From Haloferula luteola (GTDB lineage: Bacteria > Verrucomicrobiota > Verrucomicrobiia > Verrucomicrobiales > Akkermansiaceae), in assembly GCF_014201715.1 (NCBI RefSeq), contig NZ_JACHFD010000003.1:124001-188000 (forward strand): a stretch of 64,000 nucleotides of DNA. Reading direction: 5' to 3'. Made by a program: the position numbers and the translations under genes. Positions within the stretch are counted from its first letter, which is position 1, and the number at the start of each line of letters is the position of its first letter. The notes under the pieces were generated by a model that was not told the DNA's origin, made no database searches, and saw only the letters and a program-made list of their open reading frames with translations. Below are positions 9,024 to 18,878 of this stretch, one piece after another.

Positions 9024-9578
9024 ATGCACCGCCAGCCCCTGCTCGACGCCCTTGAAACCTACTTTTCTCGCCATCCCGCCGAGGCCGAAACCGTGGGACC
9101 ATTTCGTCAATTCGTCGAAGCCGAGCCCGATTGCTTTGAACGCCATCTTTCAAAAGGCCATGTCACAGGCTCGGCGTGGATTCTCAGTTCCGACCAACAA
9201 CGAGTTCTTCTCACCCACCATCGCAAACTGAATCGCTGGCTGCAGCTCGGTGGCCATGCGGACGGGGATCCTGACGTCCTCGCAGTCGCCCTTCGTGAGG
9301 CGCGTGAAGAATCGGGCCTCCATGACTTTGAACTCGTCCTCCCAGGGATTTTCGACCTCGATATCCACCCGATTCCCGCCAGGGCCAGCGAGCCCGCGCA
9401 TTTTCACTACGATGTCCGCTACCTACTTCTCGCGACAGGCGATGAGTCCTACACAGTCAGCGAAGAGTCCCATGACCTGAGTTGGGTCCCTCTTTCGGAA
9501 GTACCCCAGCGAGTCCAGGAAACTTCGATGCTTCGCATGTTGGAGAAGTGTCAAAACATCCAACCAGGCATCGCCTGA
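9024..9578 (+). CDS. Nudix hydrolase
   Basis: A 184-residue protein (start ATG 9024; the frame is open further upstream but the extension is low-complexity and unlike the family). It hydrolyses a nucleoside diphosphate linked to an unknown moiety. The Nudix box spans about residues 77-99: GGHADGDPDVLAVALRE followed by AREESGL. Spacing is canonical and the metal-binding REUxEE part is intact, but the first glutamate of GX5E is replaced by proline. The C-terminal LSWVPLSEVP element is typical. It is divergent from the GH13 gene and convergent with the PcfJ-like gene. The substrate is unknown; this subgroup is usually annotated only as Nudix hydrolase. Confidence 0.88.
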   Translation: MHRQPLLDALETYFSRHPAEAETVGPFRQFVEAEPDCFERHLSKGHVTGSAWILSSDQQRVLLTHHRKLNRWLQLGGHADGDPDVLAVALREAREESGLHDFELVLPGIFDLDIHPIPARASEPAHFHYDVRYLLLATGDESYTVSEESHDLSWVPLSEVPQRVQETSMLRMLEKCQNIQPGIA

Positions 9579-9618
9579 TCGCCTCATTCCGGGTTCGTGC
9601 TCATCTTGCCGACTCACT

Positions 9619-10905
9619 TCAGACCGCGATCTGGAACCCCTGTCGTCGTGCCCAGGCCGTCACCCATCGCCACTCCACAGCCATCGGAGCCCGATTCCGA
9701 TAGCCTCGCACCTGGATGACCCGCCGCTGCGGCACCTCGACTTCGAGCGTCAACAAGCGCTTCTCGCATCCGTCGATCTCGCTCACACATGAGAAAATCG
9801 CCGACCTTCCCGACAAACATTTTCGCCAATAGCCTGCGACGCAGTGCCTGAGTTCACGAGCCTCATGCTCCAGTTCGAGAAGTGACAACCGCTCCTCAAA
9901 GCGGATGGTCGTTCCCCTCCATGACCGCACGGACTCCCGGTATTCAAACTCCAGCAGCCCTGACATTGGAGACCAGCGGGCTCGACTGCGATTCCGCAAG
10001 CTGCGTCGGATGGCGACATCCTCAAGCGCCGTTTCGTTCTCCAATTCGGATTCCCGGCCCAGGGACTGAGCCAAGAGACGCCAATGTTCACGACAACACC
10101 GGAGCAGATCGCTCATCGGCAAGCGCAGAAGTTCATGGACGTAGGCATCCCTCCCCATCGCCAGTTGGAGTTGCAGGATTTCCGCCACCCACTCGAACGA
10201 TCCAGCCGATCCCGCGGCCGACCACTTTTGCAACAGCCGCGACCAAACCGCTTCATGGAGAAAGTCTCCAACCATCGAGGAGTGAAGGACTCGTTCAACA
10301 AACTGCTCCGGTGCTCCCAACACCTTCATTTGCCCCCATCGAATCGCTTGGGCCATCGACAAGTTCGGGGGTGCTTGGAGAGCCGCGTGGAGCGCGCGGT
10401 TGCTGATTTCTCGGGGAAAGCTTTCTAACTTTCGAAGGCTGCGACCTTGAGCCAGGGCACAAAACCAATCGCGAGAGGGACAGCGCAGGGAACCTCGTTC
10501 CCACCACACGCTCTGGAATCCGCTAGGAACTGGCCACTCCTGCCAAAGATGACGCAAGAATCCTCCCATGGTATCCGCCACCGAACCTCGTTCCGCTCCC
10601 TCCCAGGAAAGCGGATCACGAGCCCACTCAGGCTCATAGGCGGCACAACGCAACAGCATCGCTGCTCCGGTTGCTGCCGGGAAATCGGGTTGATGCAACA
10701 AATGGGATCGGAGCACCAAGGAGCGAAGCAATCGGATGCAAGGTTCCCGAAGCGAATCCCAATCGCTTGATTGGCGAAAAATGGTGTTCCATTGCCGCGC
10801 ATGGCGGCGAAGAGCAAGAGAGTGGATGTCAGCAGCGACCCATGGTTCTCCGCGAACCACAGCCTCCAGCATCGCTGCCTCCTTCCAACGAAGGCACGTT
10901 GACAT
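9619..10905 (-). CDS. PcfJ-domain protein
   Basis: A 428-residue cytoplasmic protein. The C-terminal third (about residues 320-415) has the PcfJ-like signature: ELEHEARELRHCVAGYW, then SGRSAIFSCV, then KRLLTLEV and QVRGYRNRAP. The HC pair and following segments match the family first seen on conjugative plasmid pCF10, whose biochemical role is unknown. The N-terminal 300 residues are helical and tryptophan/arginine-rich, without a motif I recognise. ATG 10905 is used; a TTG at 10938 would add 11 residues. Two palindromes sit just upstream. No conjugation or plasmid genes are nearby, so a plasmid role is not supported here. The family call rests on motif memory and is moderately sure. Confidence 0.65.
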   Translation of the reverse strand: MSTCLRWKEAAMLEAVVRGEPWVAADIHSLALRRHARQWNTIFRQSSDWDSLREPCIRLLRSLVLRSHLLHQPDFPAATGAAMLLRCAAYEPEWARDPLSWEGAERGSVADTMGGFLRHLWQEWPVPSGFQSVWWERGSLRCPSRDWFCALAQGRSLRKLESFPREISNRALHAALQAPPNLSMAQAIRWGQMKVLGAPEQFVERVLHSSMVGDFLHEAVWSRLLQKWSAAGSAGSFEWVAEILQLQLAMGRDAYVHELLRLPMSDLLRCCREHWRLLAQSLGRESELENETALEDVAIRRSLRNRSRARWSPMSGLLEFEYRESVRSWRGTTIRFEERLSLLELEHEARELRHCVAGYWRKCLSGRSAIFSCVSEIDGCEKRLLTLEVEVPQRRVIQVRGYRNRAPMAVEWRWVTAWARRQGFQIAV

Positions 10906-10922
10906 ATTCAAGATGAGAAGCA

Positions 10923-10970
10923 CCGGAATTTCCGGCAATGCATTTCAGGCACGTGCGCGATCGCGCACGT
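10923..10970. promoter_or_regulatory. Two palindromes upstream of the PcfJ-like gene
   Basis: CCGGAA-T-TTCCGG (10923-10935) is an interrupted palindrome. ACGTGCGCGA (10951-10960) is followed directly by its exact reverse complement (10961-10970), giving a perfect 20-base palindrome. Both lie within 65 bases of the PcfJ-gene start and 218 or more bases from the ClC start. They look like operator sites for a dimeric regulator, possibly acting on this gene. Confidence 0.5.
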
Positions 10971-11187
10971 ACAACCCAGCGACTCGCGGAATCACCGCAG
11001 TCGCTTTCTCATCAGGAATGACCTTTCACCATGAACATGGTCCCGATGGTCTAACTTACTCTTCGCTCCAAGGCAAGCCCGACCAACTGCATTGCTGGGT
11101 CCGCTTGAGGACGAACCCTTGCATCGACCCTTTCCGCATTTCAGAGTTCCCTCGCTTCGTCGCGAGTCCAAGAATCCCTCCCGCCCC

Positions 11188-12444
11188 ATGATCCGTCCGC
11201 CCTTCCAACCGGTCGCCGCGCTCAAATGGCTGGCTCTGCTTCTTCCGATGGCGGCGGTGGTCGGCTCGGTATCCGCCCTTTTTCTCTGGTCACTCGACGC
11301 CGTGACCCGTGTTCGATTCGAATTCCCATGGCTGCTCTACCTGCTGCCTGTTGCCGGAGTCATCGTAGGCACCCTCTACCACCGTTTCGGCGGCAAATCG
11401 GGCGGCGGCAACAATCTGATCATGGACGAGATCCACGAACCCGGCGCAGGCGTGCCGCGGAGGATGGGAGTCTTCGTTTTGCTGGGTACTCTCGTAACGC
11501 ACCTCTTTGGAGGCTCTGCAGGTCGCGAAGGTACCGCCGTGCAAATGGGGGGAAGCGTCGCAGCTGCCTTTGGAAAGGCCCTACGGATGGACGCTGCCAG
11601 TCTGCGAATCCTGCTCATGGCTGGCGTGGCAGCAGGCTTCGGTTCCGTGTTCGGCACCCCCATTGCTGGCGCGGTTTTCGCCCTGGAGGTCCTCGTCATT
11701 GGCCGCATGCAGTATGATGCCCTCGTCCCGTGCTTTCTGGCCTCCTTGGTCGCCGATTGGACCTGTCGATCGTGGGGCGTGGGTCATGCCCACTACTTCG
11801 TTGCCGTGACCGGCCCCGAGCCTCACCTGCTGCTCATCGGCAAAGTACTGCTTTCCGCTGTCGCCTTCGGACTCACGGGAGCACTTTTCGCCTGGCTCAT
11901 GCATCGACTTGGCAAGTGGCTCACGCAGTTGATCCCTCGGCCGGAATGGCGTCCTGCGGTCGGTGGACTGGTCGTCATCGTCCTCTTCTTCCTTGCAGGG
12001 ACACCCGACTACCTCGGCCTCGGCGTGCTCGGCAATCGGCCCGAAGCGATCACTTTGCCCGCCTTCTTTTCCTCCGCCGAGATCCCCGCCAGCGCTTGGC
12101 TGTGGAAACTCGCCTTCACCGCCGTAACTCTTGCTGCGGGCTTCAAAGGAGGAGAGATCACGCCCTTGTTTTTCATCGGTGCCGCACTTGGAAATGCTCT
12201 CGCCCATCTTCTTGGAGCTCCGGTGGACCTCTTCGCAGCCCTCGGATTTGTCGCCGTCTTCGCGGCCGCGACCAACACGCCATTGGCTTCCACCCTGATG
12301 GGCATGGAATTGTTCGGCGCTGGCAATGGTCTTTATCTCGCCGCCGCTTGCATCATTGCCTACCGCTTCAGCGGCCATAGCGGCATCTACGCCTCCCAGC
12401 GTTTGGCCGTGCCGAAATTTCACAGCGACTCCGAAGGCTCCTGA
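11188..12444 (+). CDS. ClC-family chloride channel/transporter
   Basis: A 418-residue integral inner-membrane protein of the voltage-gated chloride channel family, moving Cl- (or F-) possibly in exchange for protons. Family motifs appear in order: GGKSGGGN, GGSAGREGT with gating Glu114, GTPIAGAVFALEV, and near the C-terminus ATNTPLASTLMGMELFG. The usual GREGP is GREGT here. ATG 11188 is chosen because hydrophobic helices begin soon after it; the frame is open upstream to 11092. There is no cytoplasmic CBS pair, so it is the short bacterial type. Its last 25 bases overlap the 3' end of the convergent membrane-protein gene. Confidence 0.92.
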   Translation: MIRPPFQPVAALKWLALLLPMAAVVGSVSALFLWSLDAVTRVRFEFPWLLYLLPVAGVIVGTLYHRFGGKSGGGNNLIMDEIHEPGAGVPRRMGVFVLLGTLVTHLFGGSAGREGTAVQMGGSVAAAFGKALRMDAASLRILLMAGVAAGFGSVFGTPIAGAVFALEVLVIGRMQYDALVPCFLASLVADWTCRSWGVGHAHYFVAVTGPEPHLLLIGKVLLSAVAFGLTGALFAWLMHRLGKWLTQLIPRPEWRPAVGGLVVIVLFFLAGTPDYLGLGVLGNRPEAITLPAFFSSAEIPASAWLWKLAFTAVTLAAGFKGGEITPLFFIGAALGNALAHLLGAPVDLFAALGFVAVFAAATNTPLASTLMGMELFGAGNGLYLAAACIIAYRFSGHSGIYASQRLAVPKFHSDSEGS

Positions 12445-12953
12445 GTGGACTTTGGCCGCCGACCCCGCAAGACCAGAAGTCCCGCCAGCGAAAAATACGG
12501 GAACGTCAGCAAAGCCAAGGTTCCCAGACGAATCCTAAAGCCATCATCGAGGACCACGGCATTCATCAGCGAACTCGCGGTCAGGACTGAAAACGCCAAG
12601 GTGGAGATCCCCATGGCCATAAAAAACATCCACCAGAGAAGCCGCGAACTCTGCAACAATTTCACGGCAAATGGCGCCACGAGAACACACAACATCGCGA
12701 GGAGATACCCGCTCAGTGAAATTCCATCCCTTGCCTCAAGCGAGGCAGGATATCGGAGCATTTTGAAAATCTCGAGCCACAACTGATAACCCCAATCCGT
12801 TCGGGTCCCTCTGATCGAGTGGGTGTCATCAAACAATGGCAGTACCTGCATCACCGCAAATAGCGCCCATCCCAATCCCAACAGCACGCGGGCGAGACGG
12901 CCGGTGCGGTGCCGTGCCCGCCAACCGTTCTCAACACCGCCCGAATCTCTCAT
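12420..12953 (-). CDS. Four-helix membrane protein, unknown function
   Basis: A 177-residue protein with about four hydrophobic helices (around LLGLGWALFAVMQVL, GYLLAMLCVLVAPFAV, LLWWMFFMAMGISTLAF and TLALLTFPYFSLAGLLVL) and a basic C-terminus. No family was recognised. It lies 13 bases downstream of lnt on the same strand and is probably the last gene of the pgm-lnt unit. Its 3' end overlaps the end of the convergent ClC gene by 25 bases. Hydrophobicity and good spacing to lnt support a real gene. Confidence 0.7.
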   Translation of the reverse strand: MRDSGGVENGWRARHRTGRLARVLLGLGWALFAVMQVLPLFDDTHSIRGTRTDWGYQLWLEIFKMLRYPASLEARDGISLSGYLLAMLCVLVAPFAVKLLQSSRLLWWMFFMAMGISTLAFSVLTASSLMNAVVLDDGFRIRLGTLALLTFPYFSLAGLLVLRGRRPKSTQEPSESL

Positions 12954-12966
12954 TTGTTGGAACTTT

Positions 12967-14766
12967 CTAAGCCAAAACCTCGCTTCGGTTCACCCATCCT
13001 CCGACCACCAATCCCAACAACCCCAGCGCCAAAACACCGGAATCACCCACGACCGCATACAGCGAAAACGACGGATGCTTGGGGATCTCCACCTCCACCA
13101 GCAATGACCCGCGCGTCAAATGGCTCCCTTGTTCGTCGCGCAGTTCCTGAACCGTGCCAGTGGTGGGATTGACCGTGCTGCCCCGGGTATCGATGGCCGC
13201 GCTCACCCCCGTGTTCGCACAACGCACCATGGGCCGTCGCAATTCGATCGCCCGAAACCGGGCATTCGCGAAATGCTGAGCCGCCGCTGGACTGTCCTTG
13301 AACCAACCATCATTGGTCACATTCACGATCACCTGAGGACCGCCACGCACAAACTTCCGCAACAAGCGGGGCACGGTATCCTCAAAACAGACCGAAGGGA
13401 TCACCCCGAATTCTTCACCGTTCACCTGCGCGGACAATGGCTCCAGCGACACCCCTTTCGAAATGGCCCCCGCATACTGAGCACCCGACTGCTGCTCGTA
13501 GATTTTGCGCAGAAAGGGTAGCTCCTCCACCCATGGGATGTATTCCCCAAACACCACCAAGTGATGTTTGCGAAAGGTCTGCATCGCCCCGCCAGGCTGC
13601 AACATCACCAGAGAGTTCCACACTCGGCCGTCTTCCTTCCTTACAAGTTGGTCACCCAAGCGAACGCCCTCTTCTTCGAGCAGCCCTAACACCAAAGTGA
13701 ATTCCCCATCAGGGTTCACCACCGACCACGTATCCAGGTTTTCTTGCCAAGTGGCCCAGGCCCCCTCGTTATCTCGCAGAATCCGCCCGTCGAGTGACAC
13801 CTCGGGCCACAGGATCCAATCCGGACGTGCCAGCTCCACCAACTCGCCTTCCTGAGCAGCGCGAATTTTTGCCTCATTGGCCGCCTCGACCTGTTTCAGT
13901 CCCGCTAGAGTTTCATCTTCATAACCAAAATGGATCTCCTCGGATGTCCACAAGCGCCGCGCTGCCTCCTGCGGAATGTCGAGCTGAACCAAAAGCGCCT
14001 GAAGGCGAATCGAGTCCCCTTTCCCCTCGCGACTCAAACGCCAAACACCGTAGCAAAACGAGAGTGCCACCAAAACCGCGGCCACCCCGAAGTCGATGTG
14101 GGGTCTCAGCTTTCCCGCCCGGGCCTCCGCCACCAATCGGCGACCCGTTTGCACGATCACAGCCTGCAAAAACACCGGCACAAACGCCAGGCCGCAAATC
14201 CCTAGCAGATCCGCCGACTGCGCCATGACCGGAGTTCGATGGAATCCCACCCCCAGCGTATTCCAGCCGAATCCCGTAAACAGCCATCCACGAAGCCACT
14301 CCAGAACGCACCAGACCGCCGCCGCACTCAACGCGATCCTCAGCGATTTCCACGAAGCCTGCCAATGGCCTGCGCGCACCACCTCCTTCTGCCGCATCTT
14401 CATGGCAATCCGGCTCTCATCTTTCGGAGCGCGATCGATCCACGGATGAACGACCTTGGCCACCCAAGCTCCCCAAAGAGCTGGAAAGAGGGCAAGGTAG
14501 GTACTCAGTGCCACCCACCCTGCGGAGCTGACTTCCGTGAGCCAATGGAGACTGATCAGGAAACTGCTGAAACCCATCAGCCAGCCCAAGCCGAACCCTT
14601 TCCAGCCTCTCCGTCCCTCCAAAGACCACAATGCGAGCAATGCGGGCAGCAATGCCACCCACACCAGCCCTCCGCCATCATACGGCGGCAAAACCAAGGC
14701 ACTGCCCGCCCCGCTCGCCACCGCGGCTACCAGACGCAGCCACGGTCCTGACTTTCCGAGCTTCAT
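12967..14766 (-). CDS. lnt: Apolipoprotein N-acyltransferase
   Basis: Transfers an acyl chain from phospholipid to the N-terminal cysteine of apolipoproteins in the inner membrane, the last lipoprotein maturation step in diderm bacteria. The 599 residues give several N-terminal membrane helices (from VLPPYDGGGLVWVALLPALL on) and a periplasmic nitrilase-like domain. The Glu-Lys-Cys triad is visible: Glu322 in WPEVSLDG, Lys400 in FRKHH and Cys460 in PSVCFED. The conserved FGEYIPW with Glu408 is also present. The protein is somewhat longer than the E. coli enzyme because of inserts near residues 110-140 and 280-310. The start is one base after the stop of the phosphoglucomutase gene, so the two are cotranscribed. 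Confidence 0.96.
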   Translation of the reverse strand: MKLGKSGPWLRLVAAVASGAGSALVLPPYDGGGLVWVALLPALLALWSLEGRRGWKGFGLGWLMGFSSFLISLHWLTEVSSAGWVALSTYLALFPALWGAWVAKVVHPWIDRAPKDESRIAMKMRQKEVVRAGHWQASWKSLRIALSAAAVWCVLEWLRGWLFTGFGWNTLGVGFHRTPVMAQSADLLGICGLAFVPVFLQAVIVQTGRRLVAEARAGKLRPHIDFGVAAVLVALSFCYGVWRLSREGKGDSIRLQALLVQLDIPQEAARRLWTSEEIHFGYEDETLAGLKQVEAANEAKIRAAQEGELVELARPDWILWPEVSLDGRILRDNEGAWATWQENLDTWSVVNPDGEFTLVLGLLEEEGVRLGDQLVRKEDGRVWNSLVMLQPGGAMQTFRKHHLVVFGEYIPWVEELPFLRKIYEQQSGAQYAGAISKGVSLEPLSAQVNGEEFGVIPSVCFEDTVPRLLRKFVRGGPQVIVNVTNDGWFKDSPAAAQHFANARFRAIELRRPMVRCANTGVSAAIDTRGSTVNPTTGTVQELRDEQGSHLTRGSLLVEVEIPKHPSFSLYAVVGDSGVLALGLLGLVVGGWVNRSEVLA

Positions 14767-14767
14767 C

Positions 14768-16699
14768 TCAGCCCATGCGCGCCTGCGCGTCGGCCTCGAT
14801 CGCGGCCCACAGTTGAGCCAAACCTTCCGTCACTCCCGCTTTTGCAGCTGCCAACTCCCCTCCAGGCTGAGAACGCCCAAACAGGTAGAACTTGATCTTG
14901 GGCTCGGTTCCCGAAGGTCTAACGGCAAAGGATCGACCGTCCTCAAGATCAACAAACAGCATCCCTTCCTTGGGAAGCTCGTCCCCTTCCTCATCGAAAA
15001 TCGTCTGCGTGGCAAAATCCCGCACCTTCTCGACCTTCGCTCCATCGATCTCGATCGGTGGGTTCTCCGAGTAGGACTTCGCCAAAGCCTGAATCTTCGC
15101 AGCCCCATCAGCCCCCTCCATCACCATCGCTTTCCCTTGTTCAAGGAAATAGCCGAATTCCGAATAAATCTCATCGAGCAAATCAGGCAAAGTCGATCCC
15201 ACCGACTTCGCGTAGGCCGCCACTTCGGCAAACATCACGGTGGCACCGTTCGCATCCTTATCGCGGACAAAATCACATCCGAGATAGCCGTAGCTCTCCT
15301 CGCCCCCAAACAGGAAGAATCGCGAAAACTCCAATCGCAGCTTGCGTGTCGTGTCCTCATCGAGATCCCGATAGTCCACCCCCTTTTTGTCCGCCGGAAT
15401 GGCGTCCTCATACTTGCCCAGTTTCGAGGCGATGTACTTGAATCCCGTCAGCGTATTCACCACGGCGATCCCAAATTTCGCGGCGATCGCACTCTGCAAC
15501 TCGGTGGTCACGAAGGTTTTCACCAACACGGCACGAGCACGGGTGGTGTCGTTGAGCCAACCGATATCGAAAGCAGCCTTGCACCGGTACCATGCCATCA
15601 ACGATCCAATCTGGTTTCCGGTCAGCAAGCGCATGGTCCCCGAGCCGTCTCGTGCCACCACCCCCATCCGGTCACTGTCCGGGTCGGTGCCGATCACAAT
15701 TTCGGCGGCTTCCTTTTCCGCCAGCGCCACCCCCATCTCCAACGCTTCCGCATTTTCCGGATTCGGGGATTTCACCGTCGGGAAGCGCCCATCGCGGACA
15801 TCTTGTTCTGGTACTGTGAGGACCTCAAATCCCAGCTCCCTCAGCATCGGCACCGAGATATGCCCCCCCGTGCCATGGAGATTGGTGAACACCACCTTGG
15901 TTGAGCTGCCTTCCAACAACGAAGGCTGCATCAACAGCGAGCGGAGTCGGTCCATGTAGCGGCGATCCGCTTCCGCACCCAAAATCGTCACCGTTCCGCG
16001 CTCTCCTTCCGGCAGCGCGTCGAACTTCTCGCTATCGATCGCATTCACCTCCGTGATGATCCCGGTCGCGTGCGGCTCGACGATTTGGGCACCGTCGGTG
16101 AAGTAGGCCTTGAAACCATTGTCGTGTGACGGGTTGTGACTGGCTGTCAACACCACCCCGGCATCCGCGCGCAGTTCACGGATCGTAAAGGAAAGCTGCG
16201 GGGTCGATCGCGCATCTTCGAAAAGCCAAGCATCACAACCCAATTCCGATGCGGTCTTCGCGCAGAACTCGGCGAAATCCCTTGAGAAATGCCGCGTGTC
16301 ATGGGCAAACACCAACTTCGGTTTCCGCCCGCTGCCCACGTGCGCCTTCACATAGGCGATGAGTCCACGCACGGCGCGGGAGACGTTGAAAAAGTTCATC
16401 GAGGCCGTTCCCACGCACGGGTGCTCCGGACGGTCATTCGGGCCACCTTTGCCCTGTTCGACTGAAGTGACCTTTCGGCCGATTGTCCGGCCCCGCAGGC
16501 CACCGGTACCAAAGGCAAGGGTCTTGAAAAACCGGTCATTCAATTCCTGCCATTCGCCTCCCTGCGCGAGCTCCTGCACCGTCGCCTCCGCCACTGGCGA
16601 AGCCGCTCCGGAAAGCAGGAGATCAATATTTTTGCGGGAGCTTTCGAGAAGATTTCCGGCCGACACGGCCTGGTCGAGAAGGGCAGCAAGTTCGCTCAT
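14768..16699 (-). CDS. Phosphoglucomutase/phosphomannomutase
   Basis: Alpha-D-phosphohexomutase interconverting hexose 1- and 6-phosphates through a phosphoserine. ATG 16699 (MSELAALLDQ) is used; the frame is open upstream to 16951 but that part does not resemble the family and would cross into the parE region. Of 643 residues, the active-site loop is GVVLTASHNPSHDNG with Ser187, the metal loop is GTDPDSDRMG (337-346), the sugar loop is GGEESYGYLG, and the C-terminal phosphate loop is RPSGTEPKIKF. Length and motifs fit the PgcA/eukaryotic PGM2-like branch, which acts mainly on glucose phosphates. It joins UDP-glucose pyrophosphorylase and the branching enzymes in glycogen and nucleotide-sugar metabolism. 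It is followed by lnt after one base. Confidence 0.94.
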   Translation of the reverse strand: MSELAALLDQAVSAGNLLESSRKNIDLLLSGAASPVAEATVQELAQGGEWQELNDRFFKTLAFGTGGLRGRTIGRKVTSVEQGKGGPNDRPEHPCVGTASMNFFNVSRAVRGLIAYVKAHVGSGRKPKLVFAHDTRHFSRDFAEFCAKTASELGCDAWLFEDARSTPQLSFTIRELRADAGVVLTASHNPSHDNGFKAYFTDGAQIVEPHATGIITEVNAIDSEKFDALPEGERGTVTILGAEADRRYMDRLRSLLMQPSLLEGSSTKVVFTNLHGTGGHISVPMLRELGFEVLTVPEQDVRDGRFPTVKSPNPENAEALEMGVALAEKEAAEIVIGTDPDSDRMGVVARDGSGTMRLLTGNQIGSLMAWYRCKAAFDIGWLNDTTRARAVLVKTFVTTELQSAIAAKFGIAVVNTLTGFKYIASKLGKYEDAIPADKKGVDYRDLDEDTTRKLRLEFSRFFLFGGEESYGYLGCDFVRDKDANGATVMFAEVAAYAKSVGSTLPDLLDEIYSEFGYFLEQGKAMVMEGADGAAKIQALAKSYSENPPIEIDGAKVEKVRDFATQTIFDEEGDELPKEGMLFVDLEDGRSFAVRPSGTEPKIKFYLFGRSQPGGELAAAKAGVTEGLAQLWAAIEADAQARMG

Positions 16700-16808
16700 G
16701 TCGGGCTCGGATACTAGAGCCGACCTGCCCGCTGGCAATGCCCGCTTGCGTGGAAATTGCAGGGAATCGACGGGACCACCAATTCCATCACCACGGCCAC
16801 CCGAGAGG

Positions 16809-18662
16809 TCACGCCGCGTCCCCGATCTGACGGTCGACGTCTTCGCGAAGGTGTTTGATGATATAATCCTGACGATCCGGAGTGTTCTTACCCATATAAA
16901 ATGTGAGCAACTCCTTGACGCCCTTACCTTCCTCGAACTCGACGGGATCAAGGCGCATGTCCGGCCCGATCATGAATTTGAACTCGTCCGGCGAGATTTC
17001 ACCCAGCCCCTTGAACCGGGTGATCTCGGCCGACTTGCCCAGTTTCTTTAAGGCAGCCACTCGTTCTTCCTCGCTGTAACAATAGATCGTCTCCTTCTTG
17101 TTGCGCACCCGGAACAGCGGCGTTTGGAGAATGTGCAGGTGACCTTCACGAATCACTTCCGGAAAGAACTGCAGGAAGAAGGTGAGCAGCAGCAATCGGA
17201 TATGCATGCCGTCGACATCCGCATCAGTGGCGATCACGACCCGTGCGTAACGCAGACCTTCAATTCCTTCCTCGACTCCGAGAGCTGCCTGCAAAAGCGC
17301 AAATTCTTCATTCTCATAGACCACCTTCTTGCCCAAACCAAAGGTATTGAGCGGCTTGCCGCGCAAAGAGAACACCGCTTGAGTTTCCACATCGCGGCTC
17401 TTGGTGATCGATCCAGAGGCCGAATCACCCTCGGTGATGAACAGCGTGCTCGCCTCACGCAGCTTGTGCTTGGTGTCGAGATGGGCACGACAGTCCCGAA
17501 GCTTTTTGTTGTGCACCTTCGCCTGCCTGGCGCGTTCCCGGGCCATCTTCTGGATGCCCTTCATGTCCTTGCGTTCGCGCTCTGCCGCCAAAATGCGTTT
17601 CTGCATCGCCTCCGCCGCTTGCGGATTGCGGTGCAAGTAGTTGTCGAGGTGCTCTTTGAGGAAATTGACGATGAAAGTCCGCAGCGTTTCTCCCTCCGGC
17701 GCCACGGTTGCAGAACCAAGCTTGGTCTTTGTCTGCGATTCAAAGACCGGTTCCTCAATCCGCACCACCAAGGCAGCCTCCAGGCCTGCGCGGATGTCGG
17801 ACGGGTCATACTGCTTCTTAAAGAAGCCGCGAACCACCTGCACGATGGCCTCGCGAAACGCCGCTAAGTGAGTTCCGCCTTGAGTGGTGTTCTGGCCATT
17901 CACGAAGGAATAGTATTCCTCACCACTCTCCGCCGTGTGAGTGAATGCAATCTCGATGTCCTTGCCCTTGAGATGCACCGGCCCGTAAAGGGGTTCGTGT
18001 TCCATCTCCTCGCGGAGCAAATCCAACAAGCCATCCTTCGATTTGAATTTGCGACCGTTGAACACCAAGGTCAGCCCGGGATTCAAGTAGCTGTAGTAGC
18101 GGCACATCCGCTCAACGTAGGCCGGCTTGAATCCGGTCCGTGCGGGGAAAATGCTCCGATCCACCTCAAACGCCAATCGCGTTCCTGCCTGCCCGGCATC
18201 TGATCGGGGAGTCTTCATCTCCTCGACCACCTCACCCTTGGAGAACTCAATGGCTTTGGTTTTCCCATCACGCCAAGCTTGGATCTCGAAAAAACCGGAC
18301 AGGGCATTGACCGCCTTGATCCCCACACCGTTGAGTCCCACCGACTTCTTGAAAGCTTCGCTGTCGTACTTCGCCCCCGTGTTGATCTGGGCTGCACAGT
18401 CGTAGAGTTTCCCCAGCGGGATCCCGCGTCCAAAGTCACGCACCTCCACCCGTCCTCGGTCGTCGATCCCGATGTGGATCTCCTTGCCGTGCCCCATGAT
18501 GTGCTCGTCGATCGAATTATCGACCACCTCCTTGAGCAGGATATAGACGCCATCATCCGGTGACGAACCATCGCCGAGCTTGCCGATGTACATTCCGGGG
18601 CGGAGGCGAATGTGCTCCCGCCAGTCCAGGGACTTGATGTCGTCTTCGGTGTAGTCAGCCAT
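16809..18662 (-). CDS. parE: DNA topoisomerase IV subunit B (GyrB/ParE type II topoisomerase ATPase)
   Basis: ATPase subunit of a type IIA topoisomerase that passes DNA duplexes through each other, mainly for chromosome decatenation. In 617 residues: GHKL ATPase motifs [11 protein letters not shown] (from residue 44), DFGRGIP and [13 protein letters not shown]; then the transducer domain with the QTKTKLG loop; then the TOPRIM domain with [11 protein letters not shown] and [12 protein letters not shown]; ending with the IIKHLRED tail. The length and the lack of a GyrB-type insert favour ParE over GyrB. No parC is adjacent in the window. The gene is divergent from the branching enzyme. The subtype is less certain than the family. 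Confidence 0.9.
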   Translation of the reverse strand: MADYTEDDIKSLDWREHIRLRPGMYIGKLGDGSSPDDGVYILLKEVVDNSIDEHIMGHGKEIHIGIDDRGRVEVRDFGRGIPLGKLYDCAAQINTGAKYDSEAFKKSVGLNGVGIKAVNALSGFFEIQAWRDGKTKAIEFSKGEVVEEMKTPRSDAGQAGTRLAFEVDRSIFPARTGFKPAYVERMCRYYSYLNPGLTLVFNGRKFKSKDGLLDLLREEMEHEPLYGPVHLKGKDIEIAFTHTAESGEEYYSFVNGQNTTQGGTHLAAFREAIVQVVRGFFKKQYDPSDIRAGLEAALVVRIEEPVFESQTKTKLGSATVAPEGETLRTFIVNFLKEHLDNYLHRNPQAAEAMQKRILAAERERKDMKGIQKMARERARQAKVHNKKLRDCRAHLDTKHKLREASTLFITEGDSASGSITKSRDVETQAVFSLRGKPLNTFGLGKKVVYENEEFALLQAALGVEEGIEGLRYARVVIATDADVDGMHIRLLLLTFFLQFFPEVIREGHLHILQTPLFRVRNKKETIYCYSEEERVAALKKLGKSAEITRFKGLGEISPDEFKFMIGPDMRLDPVEFEEGKGVKELLTFYMGKNTPDRQDYIIKHLREDVDRQIGDAA

Positions 18663-18878
18663 GCGAATCCTTCGGTTTCGTTAAGGGATAGGTCCGGCGG
18701 CTCGATGAGGCAAGGCTGGGGTGGCTTTCCCTCCCGCAGTTCCTCGGCATCAAAGACAAGCGCCCTGCGCGCTCGGCTCTCATCATAGGAACGACCCCTC
18801 TCCACGGGGAAAAAGGAAATGTTTCGTGACCCGCAACGACCTTGCGTGTCGAGGCACTCGGCTCCAATGTGGCTGGCG

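Noticed and set aside
14537-15904. 455-codon plus-strand open frame
   Set aside because: Antisense to lnt and phosphoglucomutase; no recognisable motif and very high Arg/Pro/His content.
16700-16951. N-terminal extension of phosphoglucomutase
   Set aside because: The extra 84 residues do not resemble the family and overlap the parE coding region; ATG 16699 gives the normal start.
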